A DNA stretch of 10,056 nucleotides, from contig JASAMV010005492.1 in assembly GCA_030248065.1 (NCBI GenBank), positions 1-10,056 on the forward strand, in the 5' to 3' direction. The DNA is from Rhynchonema sp. JSB1_4 (taxonomy: Eukaryota > Nematoda > Chromadorea > Monhysterida > Xyalidae). The position numbers and the translations under genes are program-made. This document shows positions 1 through 7,572 of the stretch, piece after piece; the first letter of the stretch is position 1; each line of letters begins with the position of its first letter. Under the pieces are notes generated by a model. It did not search any database, was not told where the DNA came from, and was given only the letters and a program-made list of their open reading frames with translations.

Positions 1-109
1 CCACCTTTGCATCCCTGTAATACGTGCGATGCTCTCTATTCTATTCTTCTCTTTTTTAAACGATTCCCGACGTAAATAACCATGTCTGTTCCAACGCCAT
101 ACAACCCAG

Positions 110-319
110 ATGTCAAAACATCCTCAAAAATATCAGCCCACCTCACACATTAACCTTCGACCATCCTTCCGCGCTGTTACCGGTGTCGCCCGACTGCTGT
201 CCACTGTTCGCGATTTCTTTCCACGCGTCAAAAATCGCTTGATGCCTGGCCCGGGCACTTTCTCGCCAAATATGATGTTTCCGCTGGAAAACACAAAACA
301 ACGTTCAATCCATAAATAG
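110..319 (+). CDS. Weak uncharacterised ORF in non-repetitive DNA
   Basis: A 69-codon ATG-to-TAG frame lies in the only non-repetitive stretch at the left edge (1-316). It is rich in Pro, Arg, Ser and Phe, and many codons in its middle part end in C or G, unlike the homopolymer-rich repeats beside it. I see no signal peptide, membrane segment or recognisable domain. An overlapping 23-codon frame starts at ATG 82 and stops at 151-153. The 3' end runs straight into the dispersed repeat beginning near 317, so the stop may not be genic. It could be an exon fragment, decayed transposon sequence or chance. Confidence 0.15.
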   Translation: MSKHPQKYQPTSHINLRPSFRAVTGVARLLSTVRDFFPRVKNRLMPGPGTFSPNMMFPLENTKQRSIHK

Positions 320-437
320 ATTGTCCCCAAAATTTGTTCACGATAGGTCCGAAATCTGAGTCTGTGGTGAAAAATACCGATTTTGAGCCGTTTTGAAGCA
401 GAAATATATTGTTCCCAAAATTTGTTGACGATAGATA
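317..437. repeat. Dispersed repeat F, two diverged monomers
   Basis: Two related monomers occur here, one from about 317 and one from about 405. Both read ATTGT(C/T)CCCAAAATTTGTT followed by (C/G)ACGATAG. The TTGACGATAGATAG core and the phrase CCGAAATCTG recur in the tandem array at 9477-9760, so the same family lies at both ends of the window. No TIRs or duplicated target are visible. Confidence 0.6.
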
Positions 438-438
438 G

Positions 439-688
439 CCCAGATGAATTTGGGGGGAATAGGCCAAAAAAATGGACCCGATCCCAGATGAATTTGGGGG
501 GAATAGGCCAAAAAAATGGACCCGATTTGCCCATATGTGTTGACGATTTGGGGGGTGGGAATAGAGATGAATTTGGGGCCCAGATGAATTTGGGGGGAAT
601 AGGCCAAAAAAAATGGACCCCCCCAAGTACTAGCACAGAACATGTATCCCCGCGAATAAAAAAATGACCCCCCCAAGTACCAGCACAC
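439..688. repeat. 44-bp tandem repeat and short direct repeats
   Basis: A 44-bp unit starting CCCAGATGAATTTGGGG and ending AAAATGGACCCGAT is present twice head to tail (439-482 and 483-526) and a third time from 579 to about 620. A partial piece (AGATGAATTTGGGG) sits at 565-578. A second short direct repeat, ACCCCCCCAAGTAC followed by (C/T)AGCACA, occurs near 617 and 667. Minus-strand reading frames over this stretch are repeat translations. Confidence 0.75.
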
Positions 689-719
689 AAAAACATAAAA
701 ACAATCTGAGCCATCCAAA

Positions 720-733
720 CCCCCCCCCCCCCC
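720..733. repeat. Poly-C tract
   Basis: An uninterrupted run of 14 C. It marks the change from repeats on the left to largely unique sequence on the right. Confidence 0.9.
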
Positions 734-773
734 ACAACCGTCGAAACGAAATCTGACGCCCCATCCCTAACGC

Positions 774-1064
774 TTAACAAAAATCCCCCACAAGTTTGCA
801 CACCCCGAACGCACAATGAAAACCCCTCGCAAGTTTACTCACCCGTGCCGCAAATCTGGATACCGAACGCCCGACATCGCACCGTTCGTCACAAGTTTCG
901 AGCAACAAACTTTCGCCGCTGTTCAACGGGACAGCAACAAATTTTCGCCGCGTATCGATTGGACCCAGTCGCGTTGTCTCTGGTGATGAGATGAGAAAAA
1001 AATACTCACATTCTCTTCCCTTCATTTTAATACGAACCAAAAAAAATGGCTGGAGCCGGGCCAA
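774..1064 (-). CDS. Weak uncharacterised minus-strand ORF
   Basis: A 96-codon frame covers most of the unique stretch 734-1062. It is moderately rich in Arg, Cys, Ser and Phe, with no domain that I recognise. On the minus strand GTGAGT at 1009-1004 and a pyrimidine-rich CAG ending at 980 would bound a 30-bp segment that keeps frame, but that is too short for a normal animal intron. No AATAAA follows the stop. The sequence looks like ordinary single-copy DNA rather than transposon repeat, but coding status is unproven. Confidence 0.2.
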   Translation of the reverse strand: MARLQPFFLVRIKMKGRECEYFFLISSPETTRLGPIDTRRKFVAVPLNSGESLLLETCDERCDVGRSVSRFAARVSKLARGFHCAFGVCKLVGDFC

Positions 1065-1127
1065 AAAAAAAACAAAAAAAAATAATAAAAAAATAAAAAA
1101 ATAATAATAAAAAAATAATAAAAAAAT
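1063..1127. repeat. A-rich low-complexity tract
   Basis: About 65 bp of A runs broken by single T or C, including AATAATAATAA. Minus-strand frames through it are artefacts made mostly of Phe, Tyr, Ile and Leu. Confidence 0.9.
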
Positions 1128-1318
1128 TCACGAAAAAATCCAAGCCAACTTTTCTCTTCCAAATGATGGAACAACTTCCTCCACCCTCCCGAGCAAAACA
1201 TCCAAGCCAACTGCAACCGACCAATCACATTTTAGCCGAATAAAATTCAAACGCCATGTGCTTAAGCATACATGACGTCACTTCCGAGCACTTCTCCGCT
1301 TCTCCCGTTAACCGGCCC
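1128..1318. other. Unique spacer, no gene seen
   Basis: The 13-mer ATCCAAGCCAACT occurs twice (1138-1150 and 1200-1212). A CCAAT pentamer lies at 1220-1225, an AATAAA at 1239-1244 and a palindromic TGACGTCA at 1273-1280. None is tied to a convincing gene, so a regulatory role cannot be assigned. Homology to element A2 begins near 1319. Confidence 0.4.
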
Positions 1319-1862
1319 CCAATTTTTCGACCTCAAAAAATGACTTTTTTCCGTCCCCCCCAGTGTAGTTCCTGGTCCGGCGCGGCGGTTAGTGTACCTA
1401 CCCCTTTTTTCCGTGCGGCGGTTAGTGTACCTCCCTGGGGGGGGGAAGGGGGGGGGAAGACCCAAATCCAGGAAAAAGTCACTTTTTGGGGTAGAAAATT
1501 TGACCGATTTTTGGCCCTTTTTGGAAAAAATTCTTCATAAAAAGGGTATTTTGGCGACTTTTGACATCATTGACCTAAAAATCACTCATTTTAGGCCTAA
1601 AAATGCCCATTTTAGGCCTAAAAATGCCAATTTTAGGCAAAAATTGAGGCGGTTAGTGTACCTGGCGCGGCGGTTAGTGTACTAGTGTACCTTGGTCGCG
1701 GCGGTTAGTGTACCTTTGGGGGGGGGACCCCCCTCCCCCCCCCAGGAACTACACTGGTCCCCCCCCAAATTGGGACTTCCCCCCCCAGGTAGGTACGTCT
1801 GTTCCCCCTCCGAAAATAGTGGAGGGTACGTCTGTTCCCCCTCCGGACCAGGAACTACACTG
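1319..1862 (-). mobile_element. hAT-like family A2 remnant, one end missing
   Basis: The sequence from 1319 matches the interior of the complete A2 element at 8060-8872, starting at about 8308 there (both read CCAATTTTTCGACCTC). It ends in the same terminus, CCAGGAACTACACTG, at 1848-1862. The other terminus is missing: the first half of the element is replaced by unrelated DNA at 1318. Subterminal repeats containing GTACGTCTGTTCCCCC lie at about 1794-1810 and 1826-1842. A 396-bp A1 element is inserted inside (1361-1756). There is no coding capacity. Confidence 0.8.
1361..1756 (+). mobile_element. hAT-like MITE family A1, copy 1 (396 bp)
   Basis: The TIRs are CAGTGTAGTTCCTGG at the left and its exact reverse complement at the right. 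They are flanked by a perfect 8-bp TSD GTCCCCCC (1353-1360 and 1757-1764). CAGTG/CACTG termini with 8-bp TSDs are typical of the hAT superfamily. Five copies of GGCGGTTAGTGTACC lie in the two subterminal regions, next to G and C runs. The AT-rich core has alternating TTTTAGGCCTAAAA palindromes. The unfilled version of the site survives at 8331-8365. No transposase is encoded. Confidence 0.92.
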
Positions 1863-2214
1863 CTGGGGGAGAGGTAGGTAGGTAGATTGACGCGCCATCC
1901 TGATGCAGTACGTAAGTCGCCGCCCCGGTTGGTACAGTAGTGTAGTAGGTATGGTATAATTTTTGGCTCAAAATGGTTTAAGATCGGTATTTTTCACTCC
2001 ATATAGGCGAAAAATCGCGCGTGACGTGCGAAATTAGCGCTTAAGAGTACATTCTCATCAATATGTCGACATAAAATTTTGTTCCCGGACGACTCCCCCC
2101 AGCTCGGCCGGTCGGTGCTACAGTAGGTAGGTTGATTGCAGGCAGGCTTTTTTGGTGGTACAGTAGGAGTAGGTTGATTGCTGCAAAGCAAAGGCCTGGG
2201 TATGGGTAGCTACT
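1863..2214 (+). mobile_element. hAT-like family B, right part
   Basis: This segment is collinear with the B element at 8005-9064. It shares the stretch around TAGGTAGATTGACGCGCC, the stretch around AGAGTACATTCTCATCAATATG and the right end. The terminal GGGTAGCTACTG (2203-2214) is the B terminus with a 3-bp ACC deletion. The left terminus is lost where A2 abuts at 1862. The octamer ATCCTGAT at 1897-1904 is the unfilled site of the A2 insertion seen at 8060. An internal stretch (about 1915-2042), missing from the 8005-9064 copy, includes CGCGCGTGACGTGCG, which resembles the core of the B copy at 2936. Confidence 0.8.
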
Positions 2215-2460
2215 GCTTCTTTCTTCAAAACGATGACTGAAAAGATCAAGAACTAGGAAATGTTATTGCGCGAAGCGCAAAAATTTTGAAAATTTTGGTT
2301 CAAAAAATGGTAATTTCGTTCAAATTTAGGCATACCGGGCCGGACCGGGCCGGGCTGCTCGGCCCGGCCCGGCCCGGTCCCCCCAAATCTCCGGCCCGGC
2401 CCGGCCCGGCCCGGTCGACCAACTCCAAAATCGCGGCCCGGCCCGTTTCCGATCTCTGGT
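2215..2460 (+). mobile_element. GC-rich element G, right part
   Basis: Nearly identical to 9065-9265. It contains TTGCGCGAAGCGCAA (2266-2280), then a CCCGG-period array from about 2336 to 2415 and the end CCCGTTTCCGATCT. That end is the reverse complement of the left terminus at 7772-7785 (AGATCGGAAACGGG). The outer bases CTGGT correspond to ACCGG at 7767-7771, so the end is placed at 2460. The left half is absent. Confidence 0.7.
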
Positions 2461-2539
2461 GCAGATCTTCCATAAAAGCCTTTACGTCATCATATACTCA
2501 ACCACAAACTTTGTACACAAGGTGTCTTATACAAGAACT
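2461..2539. other. Unassigned spacer
   Basis: About 80 bp of AT-rich sequence with no recognisable repeat, TIR or reading frame. Confidence 0.4.
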
Positions 2540-2666
2540 TGACTTTACGACCCCCAAGCGGGGAATTCCAAGTTGGGGGGCTGTATTTTTGGGGGGCTGT
2601 ATTTTCTCACTGACCCCTTTTAGGGGGGGGCTCTATTTTTGGGGGGCTCTATTTTAGGGAATACGG
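2540..2666 (+). mobile_element. Family T (TA-target) right end
   Basis: Repeated GGGGGGCT(G/C)TATTTT units occur at about 2575, 2591, 2627 and 2642. The segment ends in TTAGGGAATACGG followed by TA (2667-2668). Its reverse complement CCGTATTCCC resembles the terminus CCGTATTGTC of the intact T element at 8388-8799. The left end was not found and the left boundary is only where the G-rich units begin. Confidence 0.5.
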
Positions 2667-2935
2667 TATTGGTCCAGAAGTCAAAAACAGGAGTGGCCCT
2701 AAAAGCCCCGGGCCCCAGGCCCCGGGGCCCCAACCCTAAAAGCCCCAAAATCACAGGCCCCGTCCCTAAAAGCCCCAGGGTCTGGGGCCCCGGCCCTAAA
2801 GGCCCCGGGGTGAAAGCCCCGGGTGCTTTCGTCGATACCCTAAAAGCCCCGGGGTCCTGTGTTTGGACCCTAAAAGCCCCAGGCCCCGTGGTCGGTACTC
2901 GGTACCCTAAAAGCCCCAGGCCCCGTGGTCGGGAC

Positions 2936-3349
2936 CAGTGGTGTAGCTACCCAGGCGGGGCGGCAACCTACTGTACCACCCAAAATGCGGGGCGGCAACC
3001 TACCTACTGTACCAGCCGAGCTAGGGGGGGGGGGGGGCGTACCACTTGGGGGGGGTCATCTGGAAACCGAAATTTTTTATGTCTAAATACTGAAGAAAAT
3101 GTGGCCTAAAACACTAATTTCGCGCGCAGCGCGCGATTTTTCGCCTATTTGCAGACAAATATGCTAATTTTATGCAATTTTAAGCCAAAAATGAATGTTT
3201 TGGGCGAAAAGTTAGGTGGGGCGGCAACCTACCTACTGTACCAGGGGAGGGGCGGCAACCTACCTACTGTACCAGGCGAGGGGCGGCAACCTACCTACTG
3301 TACCTTGGGGGGGGACCGCCCCCCACCCCCCCCCCCAGCCACACCATTG
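2936..3349 (+). mobile_element. hAT-like MITE family B, complete
   Basis: The left end is CAGTGGTGTAGCTACCC and the right end is GCCACACCATTG (CAATGGTGTGGC in complement). The 8-bp TSD GTCGGGAC is at 2928-2935 on the left. On the right it starts at 3350-3353 (GTCG) and continues as GGAC at 3758-3761, beyond the A1 element that later landed 4 bp outside the B end. Four units of GCGGCAACCTAC ending in CTGTACC, near both ends, are the inverted form of the GGTACAGTAGG-type repeats in other copies. The core carries the stem CGCGCGCAGCGCGCG at 3121-3135. No coding capacity. Confidence 0.88.
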
Positions 3350-3353
3350 GTCG

Positions 3354-3749
3354 CAGTGTAGTTCCTGGTCCGGCGCGGCGGTTAGTGTACCTACCCCTTT
3401 TTTCCGTGAGGCGGTTAGTGTACCTCCCGGGGGGGGGGGGAGGGGGGGGGAAGACCCAAAATCAGGAAAAAGTCACTTTTTGAGGTAGAAAATTTGACCT
3501 ATTTTTACCCCTTTTTGGAAAAAATTCTTCAGAACAAGGGTATTTTGGCGACTTTTGAGAACATTGACCTAAAAATCACACATTTTAGGCCTAAACATGC
3601 CCATTTTAGGCCTAAAAATGGCCATTTTAGGCAAAAGTTGAGGCGGTTAGTGTACCTGACGCGGCGGTTAGTGTACTAGTGTACCTTGGTCGCGGCGGTT
3701 AGTGTACCTTAGGGGGGGGGGACCCCCCTCCCCCCCAGGAACTACACTG
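3354..3749 (+). mobile_element. hAT-like MITE family A1, copy 2 (396 bp)
   Basis: It has the same 15-bp TIRs and exactly the same length as the copy at 1361-1756, with scattered substitutions. A perfect 8-bp TSD ATTGGTCG flanks it (3346-3353 and 3750-3757). It was inserted after the neighbouring B element because it splits that element's right TSD. The core has the same TTTTAGGCCTAAA palindromes. Confidence 0.93.
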
Positions 3750-3921
3750 ATTGGTCGGGACCCTAAAAGCCCCGGGCCCCGTGATCGGGACCCTAAAAGC
3801 CCCGGGCCCCAGGCCCCTGGGACCCTAAAAGCCCCGGGCCCCAGGCCCCGTGGTCCGGACCCTAAAAACCCCGGGCCCCAGGCCCCGTGGTCGGGACCCT
3901 AAAAGCCCCGGGCCCCGCGGT

Positions 3922-4039
3922 CTGAAATGAGATTGCAGAAATGAGATGTACTTTCTCCACTAGAACTGTAACATCAATTAACCTATCAAAAAGATCAAAT
4001 CGACAAATCGAGCTGTTTTGTTTTTCGTTTCACATTCTC
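3922..4039. other. AT-rich loop of foldback S
   Basis: 118 bp of non-repetitive sequence separates the two oppositely oriented satellite arms. It holds an imperfect direct repeat of (G/A)AAATGAGAT (about 3924 and 3939) and no credible gene. The right arm opens with TTAGGGTTAGGG at 4040-4051, which is the edge of a satellite unit and not a telomere array. Confidence 0.6.
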
Positions 4040-4199
4040 TTAGGGTTAGGGTCCCGACCACGGGGCCTGGGGCCCGGGGCTTTTAGGGTCCCAACCACGG
4101 GGCCTGGGGCCCGGGGCTTTTAGGGTCCCAACCACGGGGCCTGGGGCCCGGGGCTTTTAGGGTCCCAGCAACGGGGCCCGGGGCTTTTAGGGTCCCGAC

Positions 4200-5421
4200 T
4201 AGGCCTGGGCACAATACCACTTTTGACACCCAATACCAATACCCAATACCAATACCGGCCCTGTACCAATACCCAATACCAATACCAAATTGGTGACCCA
4301 ATACCAATACCCAATACCAATACCGGGTGAGACCCAATACCAATACCAATACCCAATACCAGATCAATACTACTGAAGTGCCTGGTATTGGGTTTGGTAT
4401 TGGGTTGGTATTGGTATTGAGTGTTGGGTATTGGGTTGGTATTGGTATTGGGTATTGGGTATTGGTCTTAGTATTGGTTTGGTATTGGGTTTCTGGTCTG
4501 GTATTGGGTTGGTATTGGGTTTGGTATTGGTTTGGTATTGGGTTTTGAGTCAGGTATTGGTCTGGTATTGGGTTGGTATTGGGTTTGGTATTGGTTTGGT
4601 ATTGGGTTTTTCTGAATTAGTATTGGGTATTGGTTTTGACCCAATACCTGGACAAACCCAATACCAATACCCAATACCAATACCAGGCCAGCTTCAATAC
4701 CAATACCCAATACCCAATACCAGAATTAGACCCAATACCAATACCAAACAGTGGTATGGGTGGGCACAATACCCAATACCCAATACCAATACCACCCAAT
4801 ACCAATACCAATACCAGTGTTTGGTATTGGTATTGGGTCTGATTCTGGTATTGGGTATTGGGTATTGGTATTGAAGCTGGCCTGGTATTGGTATTGGGTA
4901 TTGGTATTGGGTTTGCCCAGGTATTGGGTCAAAACCAATACCCAATACTAATCCAGAAAAACCCAATACCAAACCAATACCAAACCCAATACCTGACTCA
5001 AAACCCAATACCAAACCAATACCAAACCCAATACCAACCCAATACCAGGCCAAAAACCCAATACCAAACCAATACTAAGACCAATACCCAATACCCAATA
5101 CCAATACCAACCCAATACCCAATACTCAATACCAATACCAACCCAATACCAAACCCAATACCAGGCACTTCAGTAGTATTGATCTGGTTATTGGGTATTG
5201 GTATTGGTATTGGGTCTCACCCGGTATTGGTATTGGGTATTGGTATTGGGTCACCAATTTGGTATTGGTATTGGGTATTGGGTATTGGTACAGGGCCGGT
5301 ATTGGTATTGGGTATTGGTATTGGGTGTCAAAAGTGGTATTGTGCCCAGGCCTAAACAGTGGTATTGGTATTGGTATTGGGTGGTATTGGTATTGGGTAT
5401 TGGGTATTGTGCCCACCCATA
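4200..5421 (+). mobile_element. hAT-like family P element, outer copy
   Basis: The left TIR is TAGGCCTGGGCACAATACC and the right TIR in complement is TATGGGTGGGCACAATACC. A perfect 8-bp TSD GTCCCGAC (4192-4199 and 5422-5429) flanks them. Deleting the element and one TSD restores a normal satellite unit. The interior is a minisatellite of GGTATT/GGGTATT words. A second P copy in opposite orientation sits inside (4755-5354), so the outer element was about 614 bp before that event. Minus-strand and plus-strand frames rich in Gly, Tyr, Trp and Ile or in Pro, Asn, Thr and Gln are translations of the minisatellite. Confidence 0.88.
4755..5354 (-). mobile_element. Family P copy inserted inverted into P
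   Basis: It starts TATGGGTGGGCACAATACC and ends in the complement of TAGGCCTGGGCACAATACC, the same two termini as the outer copy but reversed. A perfect 8-bp TSD AACAGTGG occurs at 4747-4754 and 5355-5362. The two copies are almost identical over about 540 bp (4200-4750 against 4818-5354), with only short indels and few substitutions in the parts I compared. The result is a near-perfect palindrome. The 62-bp end segment at 5360-5421 is mirrored at 4755-4816. Confidence 0.88.
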
Positions 5422-5459
5422 GTCCCGACCACGGGGCCTGGGGCTTTTAGGGTCCCGAT

Positions 5460-5931
5460 CAGTGTTGGAGGTGGGGGGGGGGGGTTTGGGGGGGGGGGGG
5501 TGGCCCCCCCCCAGTACAGTAGGTATCCTCCTCGCCTGGTATAGTAGGTATCCCCCCCGATGTTTAGCATGGTACAGTAGGTATCCCCCCCGATTTTCAC
5601 CCCGGTACAGTAGGTATCCCCCCCGATTTTGCCCCAAAAGTGCCAATTTTTGACCAAAATGGCCGAAATTAGTGCAAAATCAGTGTTTTTTACCTCAAAT
5701 TACCCGAAATTCGCGCGCTACGCGCGCAAATACTACGTTTTCACACGATTCCACACATAATAAACACATAAAAAATTTTCACCCCAAAACCTGACCCCCC
5801 CCAACCCCCCCCAAACCCCCCCTAGGTACATAACCCCCCCCCAAGGCAATCGGGTCTGGTACAGTAGGTATCCCCCCCTCTCCGAGCGCGGTACAGTAGG
5901 TATCCCCCCCTCCAGAGTACCTCCAACACTG
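5460..5931 (+). mobile_element. hAT-like MITE family C (472 bp)
   Basis: The TIRs are CAGTGTTGGAGGT and ACCTCCAACACTG. A perfect 8-bp TSD GTCCCGAT flanks them (5452-5459 and 5932-5939). About six GGTA(C/T)AGTAGGTATCC repeats lie near both ends beside runs of G and C. The AT-rich core has the stem GCGCGCTACGCGCGC at 5713-5727. The element sits in the right arm of S. No transposase. Confidence 0.92.
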
Positions 5932-6250
5932 GTCCCGATCACGGGGGCCCGGGGCTTTTAGGGTCCCGACCACGGGGCCTGGGGCCCGGGGCTTTTAGGG
6001 TCCCGACCACGGGGCCTGGGGCTTTTAGGGTCCCGACCACGGGGCCCGGGGCGTTTAGGGTCCCGACCTCGGGGCCTGGGGCTTTTAGGGTTGGGGCCAA
6101 TGACCCCCTGGGGCCTCCCCTGGGGCTTTTAGGGACGGGGCTCGGGGCCCCCGGGGCTTTTAGGGACGGGGCCCGGGGCCCCTGGGGCTTTTAGGGCCAC
6201 AGGGGTATAAAATTTGGTCTCAATTATGCTAAAACAAGCCTTAAAATGCA

Positions 6251-6281
6251 TTTATTAAAAAAGACAAAAAAGACATTTATT
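6251..6281 (-). promoter_or_regulatory. Two AATAAA poly(A) signals
   Basis: On the minus strand AATAAA occurs at 6281-6276 and at 6256-6251, in AT-rich sequence 20-50 bases after the TGA at 6303-6301. The spacing fits the 3' untranslated end of the interrupted gene read on this strand. The strand choice for that gene rests largely on these signals. Confidence 0.45.
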
Positions 6282-6507
6282 ATTTTTGATTTTGTCTTTG
6301 TCAACAAGTGTCCACATGCCGTGAAACATTGATCAAGCATGGGTCGCTCTGTCTCACTAAAAGGCCCACTGTTGGAGCCCCACTGACCCACTGCCCCACC
6401 CCAAAAACCCTAAAAGCCCCACCCCTTTTGCCCCACTCCCTAAAAGCCCCACCCCTGCTGCCCCACCACTTGTGCCCCACCGCCCTAAAAGCCCCACCCC
6501 GGGTGCC

Positions 6508-6712
6508 GCATGTTGGGAAAAGCTAGTCCCGTTGCCTTGACAGAGAAAACGCGAATTTTCGATTTCGCGATAGAAGGCACGGGTTGGCTCAAGGTTTGGC
6601 CTAAGCCTAAGCCTAAGCCTAATAGTAAGCCTAAGCCTAAGCCTAAGCCCAAGCCTAAGCCTGAGAAAAAGGGAAGTCAATTTTGAAACGGGACTAGCTT
6701 TTCCCAAAATGC
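6508..6712 (+). mobile_element. MULE-like MITE M with telomere repeats, copy 1
   Basis: A 205-bp element with ends GCATGTTGGGAAAAGCTAGT and the complement of GCATTTTGGGAAAAGCTAGT. A perfect 9-bp TSD CCGGGTGCC flanks it (6499-6507 and 6713-6721). Inside, an AT/GC palindrome-like stretch (CGCGAATTTTCGATTTCGCG) precedes an 11-hexamer GCCTAA array. There is no reading frame of note. The 9-bp TSD suggests a Mutator-type transposase supplied in trans. Confidence 0.9.
6599..6664 (-). repeat. Interstitial telomeric array, (TTAGGC)n
   Basis: Eleven hexamers in register. Eight are exact GCCTAA (TTAGGC on the minus strand); variants are TAGTAA, GCCCAA and GCCTGA. TTAGGC is the nematode telomere repeat. 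The array lies inside the MITE TIRs, so it travels as cargo. Confidence 0.9.
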
Positions 6713-6721
6713 CCGGGTGCC

Positions 6722-7340
6722 CCACCCCCAAAAAGCCCCACCCTTTGTGCCCCACGGTGCCCCACGGTTGAGGTGCCCCACCATGCCCCCCCCTGGCCCC
6801 CGGTGCCCCACAGTCCAGGTGCCCCACATGCCCCACTGTGCCCCACTGTCGAGGTGCCCCCCCCTGCCCCACCGTGCCCCCCCATGCCCCACCGTGTCCC
6901 GCTGTGCCCCACCATGCCCCACTGTGCCCCACTGTCGATGTGCCCCACCATGCCCCACCGTGCCCCACCAGTGGGGCATGGTGGGTCACCTCGACAGTGG
7001 GGCACAGTGGGGCATGGTGGGGCACAGCGGGACACGGTGGGGCATGGTGGGGCACGGTGGGGCACATCGACAGTGGGACACGGTGGGGCAGCACCTCGAC
7101 AGTGGCGCACAGTGGGGCATGGTGGGGCACATCGACAGTGGGGCACGGTGGGGCATGGTGGGGCACATCGACAGTGGGGCATGGTGGGGCACATCGACAG
7201 TGGGGCATGGTGGGGCACCTCGACAGTGGGGCACAGTGGGGCATGGTGGGGCACATCGACAGTGGGGCACGGTGGGGCATGGTGGGGCACCTCGACAGTG
7301 GGGCACCAGGGGTGGGGCTGTTAGGGGGGAAGTAGTGGGG
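6722..7340. repeat. Palindromic GTGGGGCA minisatellite
   Basis: Left arm 6722-6969 is built from TGCCCCAC(C/T)(A/G)TG and GCCCCACTGTCGA(G/T)GTG words. From 6970 the complement (GTGGGGCATGGTGG, CATCGACAGTGGGGCA) runs to about 7310. The turn at 6968-6974 has essentially no spacer. The right arm is longer because it repeats the CATCGACAGTGGGGCA unit more often. Confidence 0.85.
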
Positions 7341-7359
7341 CAGTGGGGCACCAAGGGGT

Positions 7360-7572
7360 GCATTTTGGGAAAAGCTAGTCCCGTTTCAAAATTGACTTCC
7401 CTTTTTCTCAGGCTTAGGCTTGGGCTTAGGCTTAGGCTTAGGCTTAGGCTTACTATTAGGCTTAGGCTTAGGCTTAGGCCAAACCTTGAGCCAACCCGTG
7501 CCTTCTATCGCGAAATCGAAAATTCGCGTTTTCTCTCTGTCAAGGCAACGGGACTAGCTTTTCCCAACATGC
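7360..7572 (-). mobile_element. MULE-like MITE M with telomere repeats, copy 2
   Basis: A 213-bp element, the reverse complement of the copy at 6508-6712. The only differences I see are one extra telomeric hexamer and one extra GA dinucleotide. It has its own perfect 9-bp TSD CCAAGGGGT (7351-7359 and 7573-7581). The near identity implies a recent insertion or recent exchange between the two palindrome arms. Confidence 0.9.
7408..7479 (+). repeat. Interstitial telomeric array, (TTAGGC)n
   Basis: Twelve hexamers in register on the plus strand, mostly exact TTAGGC. The variants TCAGGC, TTGGGC and TTACTA are the counterparts of those in the 6599-6664 array. It is one hexamer longer than that array. 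Confidence 0.9.

Larger units (their letters stand above)
2693..6200. repeat. Giant foldback satellite element S
   Basis: The left arm (2693-3921) is made of GC-rich units built on CCCTAAAAGCCCC plus GGGCCCC and CCCCGTGGTCGGGAC. The right arm (4040-6200) has the same units in reverse orientation. About two dozen units are visible once the inserted elements are discounted. Outer ends match as an inverted repeat: GTGGCCCTAAAAGCCCC at 2693 and its complement ending in GGGCCAC at 6200. No convincing TSD is present (CAGGAG on one side, CAGGGG on the other). Four outer insertions plus one nested one make up most of its length. It may be a transposable foldback element or an inverted satellite block. 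Confidence 0.8.

Noticed and set aside
133..816. 227-codon minus-strand frame
   Set aside because: Most of it crosses the 44-bp tandem repeats, the poly-C tract and F monomers; the repeated FFWPIPPKFIW motif is repeat translation.
980..1009. Possible intron on the minus strand (GTGAGT to CAG)
   Set aside because: Only 30 bp, keeps frame and has no stop codon; too short for an ordinary animal intron.
1273..1280. TGACGTCA, a CRE-like palindrome with CCAAT nearby
   Set aside because: Such 8-mers occur by chance and no convincing gene starts beside it.
2286..2657. 123-codon plus-strand frame rich in Pro, Arg, Gly and Ala
   Set aside because: Its first half translates the CCCGG array of element G, its end translates family T words, and it crosses the element boundary at 2460.
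4040..4051. TTAGGGTTAGGG, the vertebrate-type telomere word
   Set aside because: Two units only, and it is the edge of a GGGGCTTTTAGGG satellite unit.
4083..5657. Many frames rich in Gly-Ile-Tyr-Trp or Pro-Asn-Thr-Gln
   Set aside because: They are translations of the GGTATT minisatellite in element P and of satellite units, in several frames on both strands.
2693..6200. Target-site duplication for foldback S (CAGGAG against CAGGGG)
   Set aside because: Only 5 of 6 bases match and longer windows do not, so I did not claim it.
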